Of a DNA stretch of 33,503 nt, positions 7,376 to 15,875 are shown one piece after another. The stretch lies in assembly GCF_037389425.1 (NCBI RefSeq), contig NZ_JBBHKR010000040.1, positions 1-33,503 of the forward strand, written 5' to 3'. Position numbers and translations under genes: made by a program. This DNA is from Stygiolobus sp037389425. GTDB lineage: Archaea; Thermoproteota; Thermoprotei_A; Sulfolobales; Sulfolobaceae. The stretch's first letter is position 1. Every line of letters begins with the position of its first letter. The notes under the pieces were generated by a model. It was given only the letters and a program-made list of their open reading frames with translations. It was not told the origin of the DNA and did no database searches.

Positions 7376-8355
7376 ATATAAGGTATGAAGCGTTTGGAAA
7401 AGACTACTTTATGACTAACGTTCTTAATAACTGCTTCTCCCTCCTCTGGGAATATGGAACATGTAGCGTATACTACAGTATTTGATAAAAATAGGGCTTT
7501 ATCCAAAAGCCGCTTCTGCAACTTTGACAACTCTAAAACTTTACGCTCTGTCAACCTAAGGAGTACCGTTGGCTCGTTTGAAATCATACCTGAAGAGCTA
7601 CACGGGGCGTCTAGTAAAACTTTGTCGAATTTCTTAGAGAAAGTTAAATGAGTGGCATCACCGTGTATAATATTAACTCTGTCCAAATTTACTCCGACGT
7701 TTTTCATGAAGTTGACCTCCCTTATTAATCTCTTATACTCTACCTCACTAAGAGTAAGTTTAGCTCCGTTTTCAGTGAGCACCATAATTAGTGTTGCTTT
7801 TACACCTGGTGCTGAGGTCATATCGTATATACTCTCACCTTTTTTAGGGGAAAGTGTCGCAACCACGCTTACACTCGCTTTATCTTGAATTACAACTTTG
7901 TATTCTCTAAACTCTTCCGTCTTAGAGAGATTACCATTTATTAATTTATACAAAAAAGGATAATCTTTATCTCTCTCCAATACTACACCTTTGTTCTCTA
8001 AACTCTTAATCACTTTGTCTTCGTCGGCTTTGAGAGTGTTAACCCAAAACCACGTGGTTTTTCTTATCAACGACTTTTTTAGCTCTCCTATGTCGTAAAG
8101 TCCTGACAACCTTTTTTCCATCCAATCAGGGAAAACTATCGCTCCTTTTCCTTGCAAGAATTCCTTGACTTTTTTCCTCCTACTTCTCCCTTTCAAAGAA
8201 AGGTATTGGAGTACCAACAATTTTGCTTTTTCGTAAGCATCATTACTATCGATCTTATATCTCCCCATTTTACGAGCTTTTTTGAAGGCTACAGGTAACG
8301 GATCTCCTTTCTCGACGTAATAAAGAAATCTACTGAGTAGAAGTTCCAGTGACAT
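7333..8355 (-). CDS. RNA (cytosine-5) methyltransferase, NOL1/NOP2/Sun family
   Basis: A 340-residue S-adenosylmethionine-dependent m5C methyltransferase acting on rRNA or tRNA. Residues 1-90 form a helical N-terminal domain like the NusB-like RNA-binding region of RsmB. The Rossmann-fold domain follows: DMTSAPGVKATL (about 178-189, SAM motif I), the acidic residues ending strands 2 and 3 (SEVEYKR, HGDATHL), LLDAPCSSSG (motif IV, Cys252) and VYATCSIFPEE (motif VI, nucleophile Cys299). Both family cysteines are present, so the enzyme should be active. Motif I is slightly unusual, with GVKA where GGKT is common. The target cannot be assigned. The ATG at 8355 is divergent from the next gene across a 50-bp spacer. 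Confidence 0.9.
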   Translation of the reverse strand: MSLELLLSRFLYYVEKGDPLPVAFKKARKMGRYKIDSNDAYEKAKLLVLQYLSLKGRSRRKKVKEFLQGKGAIVFPDWMEKRLSGLYDIGELKKSLIRKTTWFWVNTLKADEDKVIKSLENKGVVLERDKDYPFLYKLINGNLSKTEEFREYKVVIQDKASVSVVATLSPKKGESIYDMTSAPGVKATLIMVLTENGAKLTLSEVEYKRLIREVNFMKNVGVNLDRVNIIHGDATHLTFSKKFDKVLLDAPCSSSGMISNEPTVLLRLTERKVLELSKLQKRLLDKALFLSNTVVYATCSIFPEEGEAVIKNVSHKVVFSKRFIPYIHGTEGFFVSRLEG

Positions 8356-8370
8356 AAGACAGTATCTGGC

Positions 8371-8384
8371 ATAAAAATTTAAAT
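8371..8384. promoter_or_regulatory. Shared TATA region of a divergent gene pair
   Basis: ATAAAAATTTAAAT lies about 26 bp from the ATG at 8355 (minus) and from the ATG at 8406 (plus) and is the only TATA-like element between them. The inner ATTTAAAT is a perfect palindrome, so it reads the same from both sides. Confidence 0.5.
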
Positions 8385-8405
8385 GTGTAATGAGATAGTT
8401 CTTTT

Positions 8406-8783
8406 ATGAAAATCGAGACAGTTGAAAAATTATACTTTGAAAATGTTTACTCGATAGAAAATGCGGAAAATATTGATGAACTCTTACGCAGGGTTTCACG
8501 TTCACTCTATTTACTGTTAAAATTAGTATACCTGCGTCATGGAGATCTATCGAGGACTACGGGTAGAGAGATAATGAGGTTTCTATACTTAGAGGAGAGC
8601 GGTGAAAAGAAGCTTGAGAGGCTCGGTAAAATAGTCAGTTTATTAAGGGAGGAAGCGATAACGACTAAGTTTCCTTATATTGACTTTTACATGCAGAACT
8701 TCGTAAGCGAGATGGACAGATTGATGATTAAGAAGGGATATAACTTCTTCTTAACTTCTAACGGTGAATCCAAGACTTCTTAG
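8406..8783 (+). CDS. Hypothetical helical protein, 125 aa
   Basis: Not recognised. The protein is predicted to be mostly helical and charged, with a hydrophobic helix SLYLLLKLVYLRHG at about residues 33-46 followed by GREIMRFLYLEESGEKKLER. There are no cysteines or histidine clusters. The all-helical build and the Arg-x-x-His-like spacing are loosely HEPN-like, but I would not assign that. The ATG at 8406 sits 26 bp from the divergent TATA region. Its last 33 bp overlap antisense with the 3' end of the RmlD-like gene. It is a probable real gene of unknown role. Confidence 0.65.
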   Translation: MKIETVEKLYFENVYSIENAENIDELLRRVSRSLYLLLKLVYLRHGDLSRTTGREIMRFLYLEESGEKKLERLGKIVSLLREEAITTKFPYIDFYMQNFVSEMDRLMIKKGYNFFLTSNGESKTS

Positions 8784-9464
8784 GAGCCAATCATCTAAAG
8801 AAAAATCGTAGTATTTTCCTTCAAATGGAACTACTTTAGCGTTAAACATATCGCCTAGTTGTTCACAAACCTCAACTGCACTCTTCCTTTTCCCTCCTAC
8901 ATTGACGACTCCCTTAATCCCTCTCTTTATCAAGCTAGAGACTATCTCTGAAGCCTCCTCAACGGTTATCGGTGATACGTAAAAGTTAGAATTACATTTT
9001 ATTACTCTCCTTCCTCTCAAGATACCCTTAACAAAAGGGTGAAATATTCCTCTATAAGTTGTGGAATATAATGCCCCAAGTCTCACCACTAAGTAATTAC
9101 CGAGAGCCATAATTCCAGATTCTCCTGCAAGCTTGCTAAGTCCGTAATAGTTGAGTGGGTTGGGAGTGGAAGTCTCGGTGTAATAACCTTTCTTGCCATC
9201 AAATACCATGAAAGTCGATAGAAAAACGTTAGTGGAGTTGACTTTGTGAGCGCTCCTAGCCACGTTAATGGAATACCATGTGTTAATATTCCACGCAGCC
9301 GAGGGGTTTCTATTAGCTTCATCGTAAGGCACCTCAAATGTGTGGATTACAACGTTAGGCCTTTCCTTTATTACCCTCTGTGGTGAGTCGATGATAATCA
9401 CTTGTTTGAGATACTTGGCAATACTTCTAGCAAGTTCACCTTCATCAGTTACTCCGACTAACAA
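8751..9464 (-). CDS. RmlD-like extended SDR (dTDP-4-dehydrorhamnose reductase family)
   Basis: A 237-residue NAD(P)-dependent short-chain dehydrogenase of the RmlD substrate-binding group. The catalytic YxxxK motif is seen in YYGLSKLAGE (about residues 120-129), and the preceding active-site serine/threonine region reads FLSTFMVFDG (about 101-110). The family pattern NTW-x-S-INVA is also present. The N-terminal nucleotide loop is short and degenerate (MLVGVTDEGELARSIA rather than GxxGxxG), and the protein is about 50 residues shorter than bacterial RmlD. It may act on a nucleotide sugar or be a regulatory homologue like the MAT beta subunit. No other rhamnose pathway genes are nearby. The start is a TTG at 9464, supported by a TATA element (9490-9497) 26 bp upstream. 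Confidence 0.75.
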   Translation of the reverse strand: MLVGVTDEGELARSIAKYLKQVIIIDSPQRVIKERPNVVIHTFEVPYDEANRNPSAAWNINTWYSINVARSAHKVNSTNVFLSTFMVFDGKKGYYTETSTPNPLNYYGLSKLAGESGIMALGNYLVVRLGALYSTTYRGIFHPFVKGILRGRRVIKCNSNFYVSPITVEEASEIVSSLIKRGIKGVVNVGGKRKSAVEVCEQLGDMFNAKVVPFEGKYYDFSLDDWLLRSLGFTVRS

Positions 9465-9471
9465 AGTAAAT

Positions 9472-9497
9472 AGTTAATAACCTTGTGTCCTTAAAAA
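9472..9497. promoter_or_regulatory. Two crossed TATA elements in a 40-bp divergent spacer
   Basis: AGTTAATA at 9472-9479 is at -33 to -26 of the plus-strand ATG at 9505, and TTAAAAAT at 9490-9497 is at the same distance from the minus-strand TTG at 9464. Each promoter box therefore lies close to the other gene, so the two transcription units overlap at their promoters. Confidence 0.45.
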
Positions 9498-9504
9498 TTT
9501 GTGA

Positions 9505-9852
9505 ATGGATATAATTAAAGAGTTTTCAAAGCTTGAAGGGATAGGAGAAGCTGAAGAGAGAATGCTTAGAGTATTATGGGAAAACAAGATAACTAGGCTG
9601 AACCCGTTAGAACTGAAGCCCATTGAAACCGTAGAAGGAGATACGCTAAAACTACTGGTTTTCAGGAACGGTATTGTGGCCGTAATTCACAAACCTACAG
9701 GTCTTTTCATTCTAATCTACAATGTAAATTCTTTAGAGCTAGAAACACTCAGATACATTGTAACTAAAGAAAAGGAACAAGATCATCAATTTATCTCACT
9801 AGTTTACGAATATTTGAATGTTAAAGAAAAAGGACGTTTGGGTAAGATCTGA
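9505..9852 (+). CDS. Hypothetical protein, 115 aa
   Basis: Not recognised. The N-terminal third is helical (MDIIKEFSKLEGIGEAEE) and could be mistaken for a helix-hairpin-helix start because of EGIGEAEERML. The middle is a beta-rich stretch of alternating hydrophobic residues (VAVIHKPTGLFILIYN at about 65-80). There are no cysteines and no catalytic pattern. The ATG at 9505 fits a leaderless promoter. It ends 6 bp from the convergent gene at 9859. It has plausible coding character but no functional clue beyond its place among other orphan small genes. Confidence 0.65.
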   Translation: MDIIKEFSKLEGIGEAEERMLRVLWENKITRLNPLELKPIETVEGDTLKLLVFRNGIVAVIHKPTGLFILIYNVNSLELETLRYIVTKEKEQDHQFISLVYEYLNVKEKGRLGKI

Positions 9853-9858
9853 ATGTAT

Positions 9859-10287
9859 TCAAGGTTCTGCTTCAAAGAACAACTGTTCTTCAAGCTCGGT
9901 ACACGACTGTTTGTCTCCTTTAAGGCAGTTTTTTGCTAAGTAAAGGTAAAATATTGCGTCCTTTATCTTGTCAATGTCTTCTACTTCTTCCAATTTTCTT
10001 ATTACTAAATCCAGAGCTTTCATGATATTATTGTCCTTATACTTTCTTGGTAAAACTATACTTCCGTTCTCTATTATTTTACTGTCATATGTCACAAATC
10101 GATAATACGTCTTTCCGTTTATCACAGCTCTCATTGCATAGAGGTTTTTAAAAACCTTAACGAGTATTATAGAGTTTCTTCCTCTTATAAGCATTAGTCT
10201 TTTATCGAGCATTATCGCTGAAAATCCTTTAGGTACATTAACTACTTCTCCGTTATCGTTCACTATGTCCCTTAGCTTGTATTCCAT
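9859..10287 (-). CDS. Hypothetical protein, 142 aa
   Basis: Not recognised. Residues 1-90 look like a small beta-barrel or beta-sheet domain (alternating strands, for example FSAIMLDKRLMLIRGRNSI at about 22-40 and YYRFVTYDSKIIENGSIVL at about 61-79). Residues 90-142 are helical, with an acidic tail containing two cysteines (NCLKGDKQSC). A strong TATA-like AACTATATAT on the minus strand (10311-10320) lies about 26-33 bp before the ATG at 10287, so the start is well supported. It faces the 9505 gene tail to tail and borders the large gap. Confidence 0.65.
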   Translation of the reverse strand: MEYKLRDIVNDNGEVVNVPKGFSAIMLDKRLMLIRGRNSIILVKVFKNLYAMRAVINGKTYYRFVTYDSKIIENGSIVLPRKYKDNNIMKALDLVIRKLEEVEDIDKIKDAIFYLYLAKNCLKGDKQSCTELEEQLFFEAEP

Positions 10288-10894
10288 TAAGAGTAGATCA
10301 ATAGGCGGTAATATATAGTTTTTCCCGATAAGTTATAAATAACTATATAGGCGAAATTGTAAGATATAGTCATATATAAATTGTTTGAATGATTTTTATA
10401 AAAACTTAAGTCTGAAATATCATACAAATCCGAAGGATGTATTTGTATCGTTAGATCACAAGACCTTCTATGATATATATAAAGTGAATTGGTAAAACCG
10501 AGATATATATATTTACTGACGGCTATGACTTATCGTTTATACGTCTATTATTCACATCAGTGATGAAGTAATCTTAGAATAATGAACAAGTTACCTGACT
10601 TCAAGATTTGGAATCAGCTTTTATCAGGTTTATCGTTGATAGGTGCTGTTATATGTACATTATCTGTTTAGCTGCTTAGAGGAGCTTTGGAGAGATGTGT
10701 TTGGATTTAAAAAAGAGTGAATAATAAATAATTATACGGAAGAAATTTTGAAAATTTTTTCTTTTATTAATTATCATATTATTAGCTTAATTTAATTTTA
10801 ATAAGAAAAACGGCACTTACTAGTTTAAATTATTTTTACATACTTGACAAAAGTTTATATCCCAACAAACAGATAATAATATATAGGGATAAGA
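10288..10894. other. 607-bp AT-rich gap with decayed open frames
   Basis: No confident gene. The left end contains the promoter of the 9859-10287 gene and a 14-bp perfect-arm hairpin AGTTATAAATAACT (10331-10344). Short plus-strand frames follow one another but are broken by stops or shifts: NPKDVFVSLDHKTFYDIYK (about 10418-10480), then IGKTEIYIFTDGYDLSF, then a 29-codon frame MNKLPDFKIWNQLLSGLSL from 10581 with a hydrophobic end. This looks like the remains of one or more genes. The right end holds the promoter of the next gene. No tRNA or clear small RNA was found. Confidence 0.45.
10853..10860 (+). promoter_or_regulatory. TATA box of the small winged-helix gene
   Basis: GTTTATAT is centred about 38 bp before the ATG at 10895, so transcription would begin around 10883, giving a short leader of about 12 nt. 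Confidence 0.5.
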
Positions 10895-11182
10895 ATGAAT
10901 GGGACTGTGAATAAAAGGAAGGAAATAGAAGATAAGCTAGAAGTGGTTTATGACGACGAAGAGCTAACGGTTGTAATAGCGCCAGAGGAGGACGAACTAA
11001 AGGAAGTTATACTTAATCTTCTTAAAGAAAAACCAATGGACGTAAAAGAGATACACAGTGTTCTCACTAACTTAGCAAGTGACGAGAAAATAAGGAAAGC
11101 CTTGTACGAGTTAGCCGAAGAGGGTACTGTAATAGAGGACAAAAAGAGCAAGAAGTTTATGTTAGTAGGAGTTACGAACTAA
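10895..11182 (+). CDS. Small acidic protein with winged-helix-like C-terminus
   Basis: A 95-residue acidic protein. Residues 1-35 are highly charged. Residues 33-95 have the helix-helix-helix-wing layout of a small winged-helix domain: LKEVILNLLKEKPMDVKEIH, then IRKALYELAEEGTVIEDK, then a short basic beta pair KKFMLVGV. Such domains often bind DNA, but here the recognition helix carries few basic residues, so a protein-contact role is equally possible. No family is named. A TATA box about 38 bp before the ATG suggests a short leader rather than a leaderless start. It is convergent with the OFOR beta gene across 70 bp. Confidence 0.7.
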   Translation: MNGTVNKRKEIEDKLEVVYDDEELTVVIAPEEDELKEVILNLLKEKPMDVKEIHSVLTNLASDEKIRKALYELAEEGTVIEDKKSKKFMLVGVTN

Positions 11183-11252
11183 ATTAAAGGCATAACTTTT
11201 GTATCTTAATTCAATTTCTTATTTTAGAGAAAATTATTTAGAAAATGAAAAA

Positions 11253-12164
11253 TCAAACTCTTTTAGCTTTTATCAGGTCAGTGATTTTAGTGGTGCCAAT
11301 GCCTTTAAGTTCAATAGGTTGGATTGCTGGGTAAAATTCTCTGTAGTTAGGTATATTCTGTTCAAGCCTTTCCTCAAAAGTCGGGATAAACTCGTTCTGG
11401 TAAAACACTCCAAGAGGTATTTTTTCTCCTAACTCCATTACTTTCATCATGGCTTTTTCAAACTTGGTCTTTGTTTCTTCCTCTCTTTTAACTACTGGAT
11501 CCCATGCTGGGTCGTTATCCAACTTGTAAACTCTCTTGTCATACCATTCTTTAGTGTTCACATCATTATAAGTAGGACATGGCTGAAGAACTTCTATTAC
11601 CGCACTTCCCTTATGCTTAATCCCTTTCTTTATAAGTTCTTTCAGATGTGTGATATCGTATGCATATCCTCTTGCTACAAAAGTATAACCTGCAGCCAAG
11701 GCTACTGCTAAGGGATTTACAGCGTCGTTTATATTCGGTCTTGGTAAAGACTTAGTTTTCACACCTCTTCCTAATGTTGGTGATGCTTGTCCTTTAGTCA
11801 AAGCATAGACTCCATTGTTATGTATTATAACAGTAATGTCCAAATTCCTTCTACCCAAATGCACGAAGTGACCCATTCCTATTCCGACACCATCTCCGTC
11901 TCCAACATTTACCACTACTTCTAACGATGGGTTTGCTGTCTTTATCCCAGTAGCAAAAGCTATAGACCTACCGTGAAGTGTGTGAACGCCACTGATAGGT
12001 AATTCGATGAAATGTGGGATCTTACCGGAACATCCTATACCAGAAACTATCACGATTTTCTTCGAGTCAACACCTAGTTCCCTTAACGCCATCTCTTCAG
12101 CTCTCAGTATACCGAAGTTTCCGCACCCTGGACACCAATCGTTAAATACGGGTTTACGCTCCAT
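11253..12164 (-). CDS. 2-oxoacid:ferredoxin oxidoreductase beta subunit
   Basis: A 303-residue catalytic subunit with thiamine diphosphate and one [4Fe-4S] cluster. It oxidatively decarboxylates pyruvate, 2-oxoglutarate and other 2-oxoacids to acyl-CoA, reducing ferredoxin. Cluster cysteines are seen at 11, 14 (WCPGCG), 45 (GIGCSGK) and 196 (LQPCPTYN), one residue lower than the Cys12/15/46/197 described for the Sulfolobus enzyme. The ThDP-Mg site is GDGDGVGIGMGH (88-99) with HNNGVYALTKGQ. Lys48 and Leu122 correspond to the residues (Lys49, Leu123) reported to set broad 2-oxoacid specificity in the Sulfolobus enzyme. It overlaps the alpha gene by 11 bp, so the two are translated from one message. 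Confidence 0.95.
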   Translation of the reverse strand: MERKPVFNDWCPGCGNFGILRAEEMALRELGVDSKKIVIVSGIGCSGKIPHFIELPISGVHTLHGRSIAFATGIKTANPSLEVVVNVGDGDGVGIGMGHFVHLGRRNLDITVIIHNNGVYALTKGQASPTLGRGVKTKSLPRPNINDAVNPLAVALAAGYTFVARGYAYDITHLKELIKKGIKHKGSAVIEVLQPCPTYNDVNTKEWYDKRVYKLDNDPAWDPVVKREEETKTKFEKAMMKVMELGEKIPLGVFYQNEFIPTFEERLEQNIPNYREFYPAIQPIELKGIGTTKITDLIKAKRV

Positions 12165-14031
12165 AACTCAACACCACTTTCTTCTCTCCGTTCTTAATAA
12201 TTTGCTTTACAGCGTATATAATTTCTTCTCTAGCTATTGGTCTTCCATTCCACTTAAGTATATAATTCGTAGCAAATATTCCAGTTTTCTCAGCCAGTAT
12301 TTCTGCACCTTGAGCTTGATAATTATTTTCAATTGCAATAACTCTCTTCTTTCCTTCTAATAGTTTCTTCATTAAAGTCACGGGATAAGGGTTAAACATT
12401 TTTACTTGAACCATCATAACACTCAATCCTTCCTTATTCATATCATCCATGGCGTCCAAAATGGCTCCCTTAGGTGAACCCCACGTTAAGAGCACGTTTT
12501 CTCCATCACCAATAACGTTTACCCTTTGTTCCTCAGGGATTTCCTTATCTGCCGTCTCAAGCTTCTTCATTCTCTTTTCATACATCTTGAGCCTATTGTT
12601 ACTCGCTTCTGTGATGTGTCCTTCTTCGTTATGTTCATCACCGGTGTAGAATATACTGGAATAACCTAAGAATGCCCGCGGTGAAATTCCATCTTCAGTG
12701 ATTTCGAATCTGTTAAACCTCTCTGTAGTAGGATATACTATTTTACCCCTCTCGATTTTCACTGGGGCTGAGGTAAGTAAGTCCTCATCCAGAATGGTGT
12801 ATGAATTGGCTAAAGTCTTTTCAATAATGTGTATTACGGGCGTTTGGTATTTCTCAGCCAAGTTTAAAGCCCAAATCGCGTCCCAGAATATCTCTGCGTG
12901 ATCTCCAGATGCAATCACTATTCTGGGAAATTCCCCATGTCCCACGTTGAGCGCAAACTTTAAGTCAGCTTGCCCAGACCTAGTCGGCAAACCTGTTGCA
13001 GGTGCACCCCTCATGTAATAAGTTATAACAACCGGTACTTCGTTCATCCCAGCCCAACTTATACCTTCTGACATTAGTGAAAAACCTGGGCCAGAAGTGG
13101 CTGTTGCAGCTCTTGCTCCCGTCAAAGCTGCACCAATAGCCATATTAATTGCTGCTAACTCGTCCTCAGCTTGAACTACTACGGCACCTCCTTTCCGGAG
13201 TTCTCCTCCCTCAACTATTACATCCAAATTCTGGTTAGCCTCTATGTAAGTGCTCTCGTCAGAGGCCGGTGTTATTGGGTAGTAGGATTGGAACCTCAAG
13301 CCCCCAGCCAACTTACCCAACGCTGAAATAGTGTTTCCATCAACTTGTATTCTATCTTTCTTAACTTCTCTCACGGTGAGATGATAGGCATTTGGGGCTA
13401 AGTTATATCCCATTTCAGCAGCCATTGTATTGAACTTGAGGAATAACTCGTTCTTAAAAGTCTCCTGAATTGCGTTTTTAAGGAGCTCAAAGGGAAGACC
13501 AAGGAGACCAAATGAGGCACCTACAGCTATCATATTCTTGCTTCTTTCAACTACGGACAGAGGTAGTTTGAAAGTGTCAGCTATCTTCTTCAAATACTCT
13601 AGATAATTTACTTTTATTACCTTTACCCCTTTTGCGGTGAGGTAATTTATTACATCCTTTACCGTGAAACCGTTCTTCAACTCCTTTTTGATCTCTTCAA
13701 CTATCTCCGGTTCAATAGACTTTACCATGTCGAGTGAAGTGTTTTCGTAATCAATACCGTAAATCACGTAATCTCTTACCTCGGTAAAGTGTTGGAACAG
13801 TGTTTCAGCGTCGAAAGTCGCTAGGATATCCGTATAAGAAGATACACTGAAAATCCTTTTCTCATCAAAGACTACTTGAAAGTAGCTGTGTCTTCCCTTA
13901 ATGTTAGAGTAATATTCTCTATTACCAAAGATGTAATAACCAGCTTTGGCTATCGCATTCCCGAATATAATTGCGGAAGTATCAATTCCCAAACCTTGTG
14001 CTCCACCTATCATCCATACATGTCTTGTCAT
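12154..14031 (-). CDS. 2-oxoacid:ferredoxin oxidoreductase alpha subunit (gamma-alpha fusion)
   Basis: A 625-residue subunit in which the gamma domain (residues 1 to about 190) is fused to the alpha domain (about 225-625), the arrangement typical of Sulfolobales OFORs. The YPITP motif at 251-255, shown to be important for 2-oxoacid and CoA handling in this family, is intact, followed by the ASDEST loop. There is no delta ferredoxin domain, so it should use the external zinc-containing dicluster ferredoxin. It partners with the beta subunit encoded downstream. The ATG at 14031 has a TATA-like CTTTTATT (14054-14061) on the minus strand near -26 and is divergent from the ABC exporter across 65 bp. 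It acts in the cytosol, in pyruvate oxidation and the oxidative TCA cycle. Confidence 0.95.
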   Translation of the reverse strand: MTRHVWMIGGAQGLGIDTSAIIFGNAIAKAGYYIFGNREYYSNIKGRHSYFQVVFDEKRIFSVSSYTDILATFDAETLFQHFTEVRDYVIYGIDYENTSLDMVKSIEPEIVEEIKKELKNGFTVKDVINYLTAKGVKVIKVNYLEYLKKIADTFKLPLSVVERSKNMIAVGASFGLLGLPFELLKNAIQETFKNELFLKFNTMAAEMGYNLAPNAYHLTVREVKKDRIQVDGNTISALGKLAGGLRFQSYYPITPASDESTYIEANQNLDVIVEGGELRKGGAVVVQAEDELAAINMAIGAALTGARAATATSGPGFSLMSEGISWAGMNEVPVVITYYMRGAPATGLPTRSGQADLKFALNVGHGEFPRIVIASGDHAEIFWDAIWALNLAEKYQTPVIHIIEKTLANSYTILDEDLLTSAPVKIERGKIVYPTTERFNRFEITEDGISPRAFLGYSSIFYTGDEHNEEGHITEASNNRLKMYEKRMKKLETADKEIPEEQRVNVIGDGENVLLTWGSPKGAILDAMDDMNKEGLSVMMVQVKMFNPYPVTLMKKLLEGKKRVIAIENNYQAQGAEILAEKTGIFATNYILKWNGRPIAREEIIYAVKQIIKNGEKKVVLSYGA

Positions 14032-14053
14032 AACGATTAGTTTCTATCCATAG

Positions 14054-14069
14054 AATAAAAGTTTTTATC
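14054..14069. promoter_or_regulatory. Back-to-back TATA elements of the OFOR and ABC genes
   Basis: AATAAAAG (14054-14061, read CTTTTATT on the minus strand) lies near -26 of the OFOR ATG at 14031. TTTTTAT (14062-14068) lies near -32 of the ABC ATG at 14097. The two boxes are adjacent within a 65-bp spacer. Confidence 0.5.
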
Positions 14070-14096
14070 TTCTCTCGTAAAGTTGGAATAAGTCAA

Positions 14097-14984
14097 ATGA
14101 TAACGATTGATAAGCTTAAAAAGAAGTACGGAAGTAAAGTAGCTTTGAACGGAGTCTCTCTGGAAGTTAAAAAGGGAGAGTTTGTTTCGGTTTTAGGTCC
14201 TAATGGGGCGGGAAAGACTACTATGATCAGGTGTACATTAGCATTAATGTTTCCAGACGGAGGTAGTGTGGAGATATTAGGGAAAAATCCCTTTAAGGAC
14301 AAGTCTGTATTTCGTGAGATAGGATATGTTCAAGAGCTACCAAACCTTCCTCCTTTTTTAACCGGCAGACAAGTGTTGAAGCTTTCAGCCAAAATGAAGG
14401 GAGCGAGTAAGGATGAAGTTGATGAACTTCTAGAACTTGTGGGCATGAAGGAATTTGCGGACAGACAAATAGCTAAGTACAGTAAGGGGATGACGCAAAG
14501 GATTGCTATTGCTGAAGCCCTTTTAAACGAACCTCAGGTTCTAATTATGGACGAGCCAAATATTGGAGTAGACCCCATCTTTTCCCTTCACATCAGGGAG
14601 ACCTTTGACAAATTGAAGAAGAAAGGAACTTCAATCTTAATGACCTCTCATGAAATGGAGGATGTGAAAAAACTCTCTGATAAAGTAGTTCTAATATATC
14701 GAGGCAACAAGGTATTCGAAGGTAATGTTGAGGAACTAGTAAAGAAGTTTTTGGGCATAGTTGTCGTGATAGAGGCAGACCAGAGAGCTGAGGAAGTACT
14801 AAAAGGTTTTGACTTCGTGAAGAAGGTCGAAAGTGACGGTAGTGGTAAGTATTATGTCACATTGTCTGAAGACAAAAGAGAGGAGCTACTTAGGGAATTA
14901 GTCTTTCAGGGAGTAAAAGTTAAATCCTTCTACTTAGACGTTGACATAGAGAAGGCATATGAGAGGGCGATAAACAATGTTTAA
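14097..14984 (+). CDS. ABC-2 type transporter ATP-binding protein
   Basis: A 295-residue ATPase of the ABC-2 exporter class (CcmA/DrrA-like). Walker A GPNGAGKTT is at 34-42, a Q-loop glutamine at about 79 (GYVQELP), the signature YSKGMTQR at 128-135 (KGM replaces the more common GGQ, as is frequent in this class), Walker B VLIMDEP at 148-154 and the switch histidine at 185 (TSHE). Residues after about 215 form the C-terminal extension common in these exporters. It powers the permease encoded by the next gene, which it overlaps by 8 bp. The substrate is unknown; related pairs export drugs, lipids or peptides. The gene appears leaderless. Confidence 0.93.
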   Translation: MITIDKLKKKYGSKVALNGVSLEVKKGEFVSVLGPNGAGKTTMIRCTLALMFPDGGSVEILGKNPFKDKSVFREIGYVQELPNLPPFLTGRQVLKLSAKMKGASKDEVDELLELVGMKEFADRQIAKYSKGMTQRIAIAEALLNEPQVLIMDEPNIGVDPIFSLHIRETFDKLKKKGTSILMTSHEMEDVKKLSDKVVLIYRGNKVFEGNVEELVKKFLGIVVVIEADQRAEEVLKGFDFVKKVESDGSGKYYVTLSEDKREELLRELVFQGVKVKSFYLDVDIEKAYERAINNV

Positions 14985-15810
14985 CATTCTGCTTTACGAG
15001 TGGAGGAGGGCTATAGCACGTAAGAAGGTGATAGTTTTTGTCTTAGTATCACTCTTTTTCGAGATAGCAGTGTATTTAGCACTATATCTAGTCCCGTCTA
15101 AGGCAGTAAGGGTAATCCTCATACCGCTTTACCCTTACATGTGGTCTGTGGGAGTCCTCCTCCCTCAGAGTTTACTCCTCCACTTCTTGGCAATCTCTAT
15201 AGCATCCGGTTCAATGTCAGAGGAATATGAGCAGGGGACGATCGATTTCTTCTTAACAAAGCCCGTCACGAGGATTAGGTTTTACGCCGAAAAGTGGCTT
15301 GGTTCCTTTACTCTTCTCTCTATGATCTACGGGTTAATGATAGTCCTTTCTCTGGTCTTCGCTTTCTGGCTTTTCGGTGCCCAGACAGACCTAATTGACT
15401 TGCCCAAGATAACGGGCCTAGTCATTATGTCATCGTTAGTCTTCTTCTCTATAGCCTTCTCTATGGGGGAGATATTAAGAAGAAGCAGTCTCTCTTTCAT
15501 AATCTCTAGCTCTCTACTGATAGGTTCTGTCCTAGTTTCTAACATACTCATATTCATAGGCAGCTTCACACATACTACCACATATATATCCGTTGCCCTA
15601 GCACTGCCGTCTTGGGGTGCTACTCAGTTACCATTTCTACCATTAGCTAACTCACAGTTTAGTCTTTTCATTAAAGCTCTAGATATATTTCCATTGACCG
15701 TAGGTAGTATTCAGGACGCTTTAGTGTCCGTATTCCTATATACTGTCGTACCCCTGATCATGTCCTTATATTCTTTCACCGTAAGGGACGTACCGAAAAA
15801 AGTAAGCTGA
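14977..15810 (+). CDS. ABC-2 type transporter permease
   Basis: A 277-residue membrane protein with about six transmembrane segments. The N-terminal amphipathic stretch NILLYEWRRAIARKK (about 3-17) and the pattern SEEYEQGTIDFFLTKPVTR (about 79-97) are typical of ABC-2 permeases (the latter is the conserved segment that precedes the second membrane block and contacts the ATPase). It overlaps the ATPase gene by 8 bp, so the two form one transporter. In archaea these pairs are often close to a regulator or a secreted product; none is visible here, and the substrate stays open. Confidence 0.9.
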   Translation: MFNILLYEWRRAIARKKVIVFVLVSLFFEIAVYLALYLVPSKAVRVILIPLYPYMWSVGVLLPQSLLLHFLAISIASGSMSEEYEQGTIDFFLTKPVTRIRFYAEKWLGSFTLLSMIYGLMIVLSLVFAFWLFGAQTDLIDLPKITGLVIMSSLVFFSIAFSMGEILRRSSLSFIISSSLLIGSVLVSNILIFIGSFTHTTTYISVALALPSWGATQLPFLPLANSQFSLFIKALDIFPLTVGSIQDALVSVFLYTVVPLIMSLYSFTVRDVPKKVS

Positions 15811-15875
15811 AAAAAGAAGTTATGACTTTCAGCCGGGGATAATATGAAATCACCAAATCATCACATCGACCTTCA

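Noticed and set aside
10560..10602. C/D box small RNA candidate: GTGATGA followed by CTGA
   Set aside because: The C box at about 10560 is perfect, but only about 39 nt separate the box ends and the inner D' and C' boxes are poor, leaving too little room for two guide regions.
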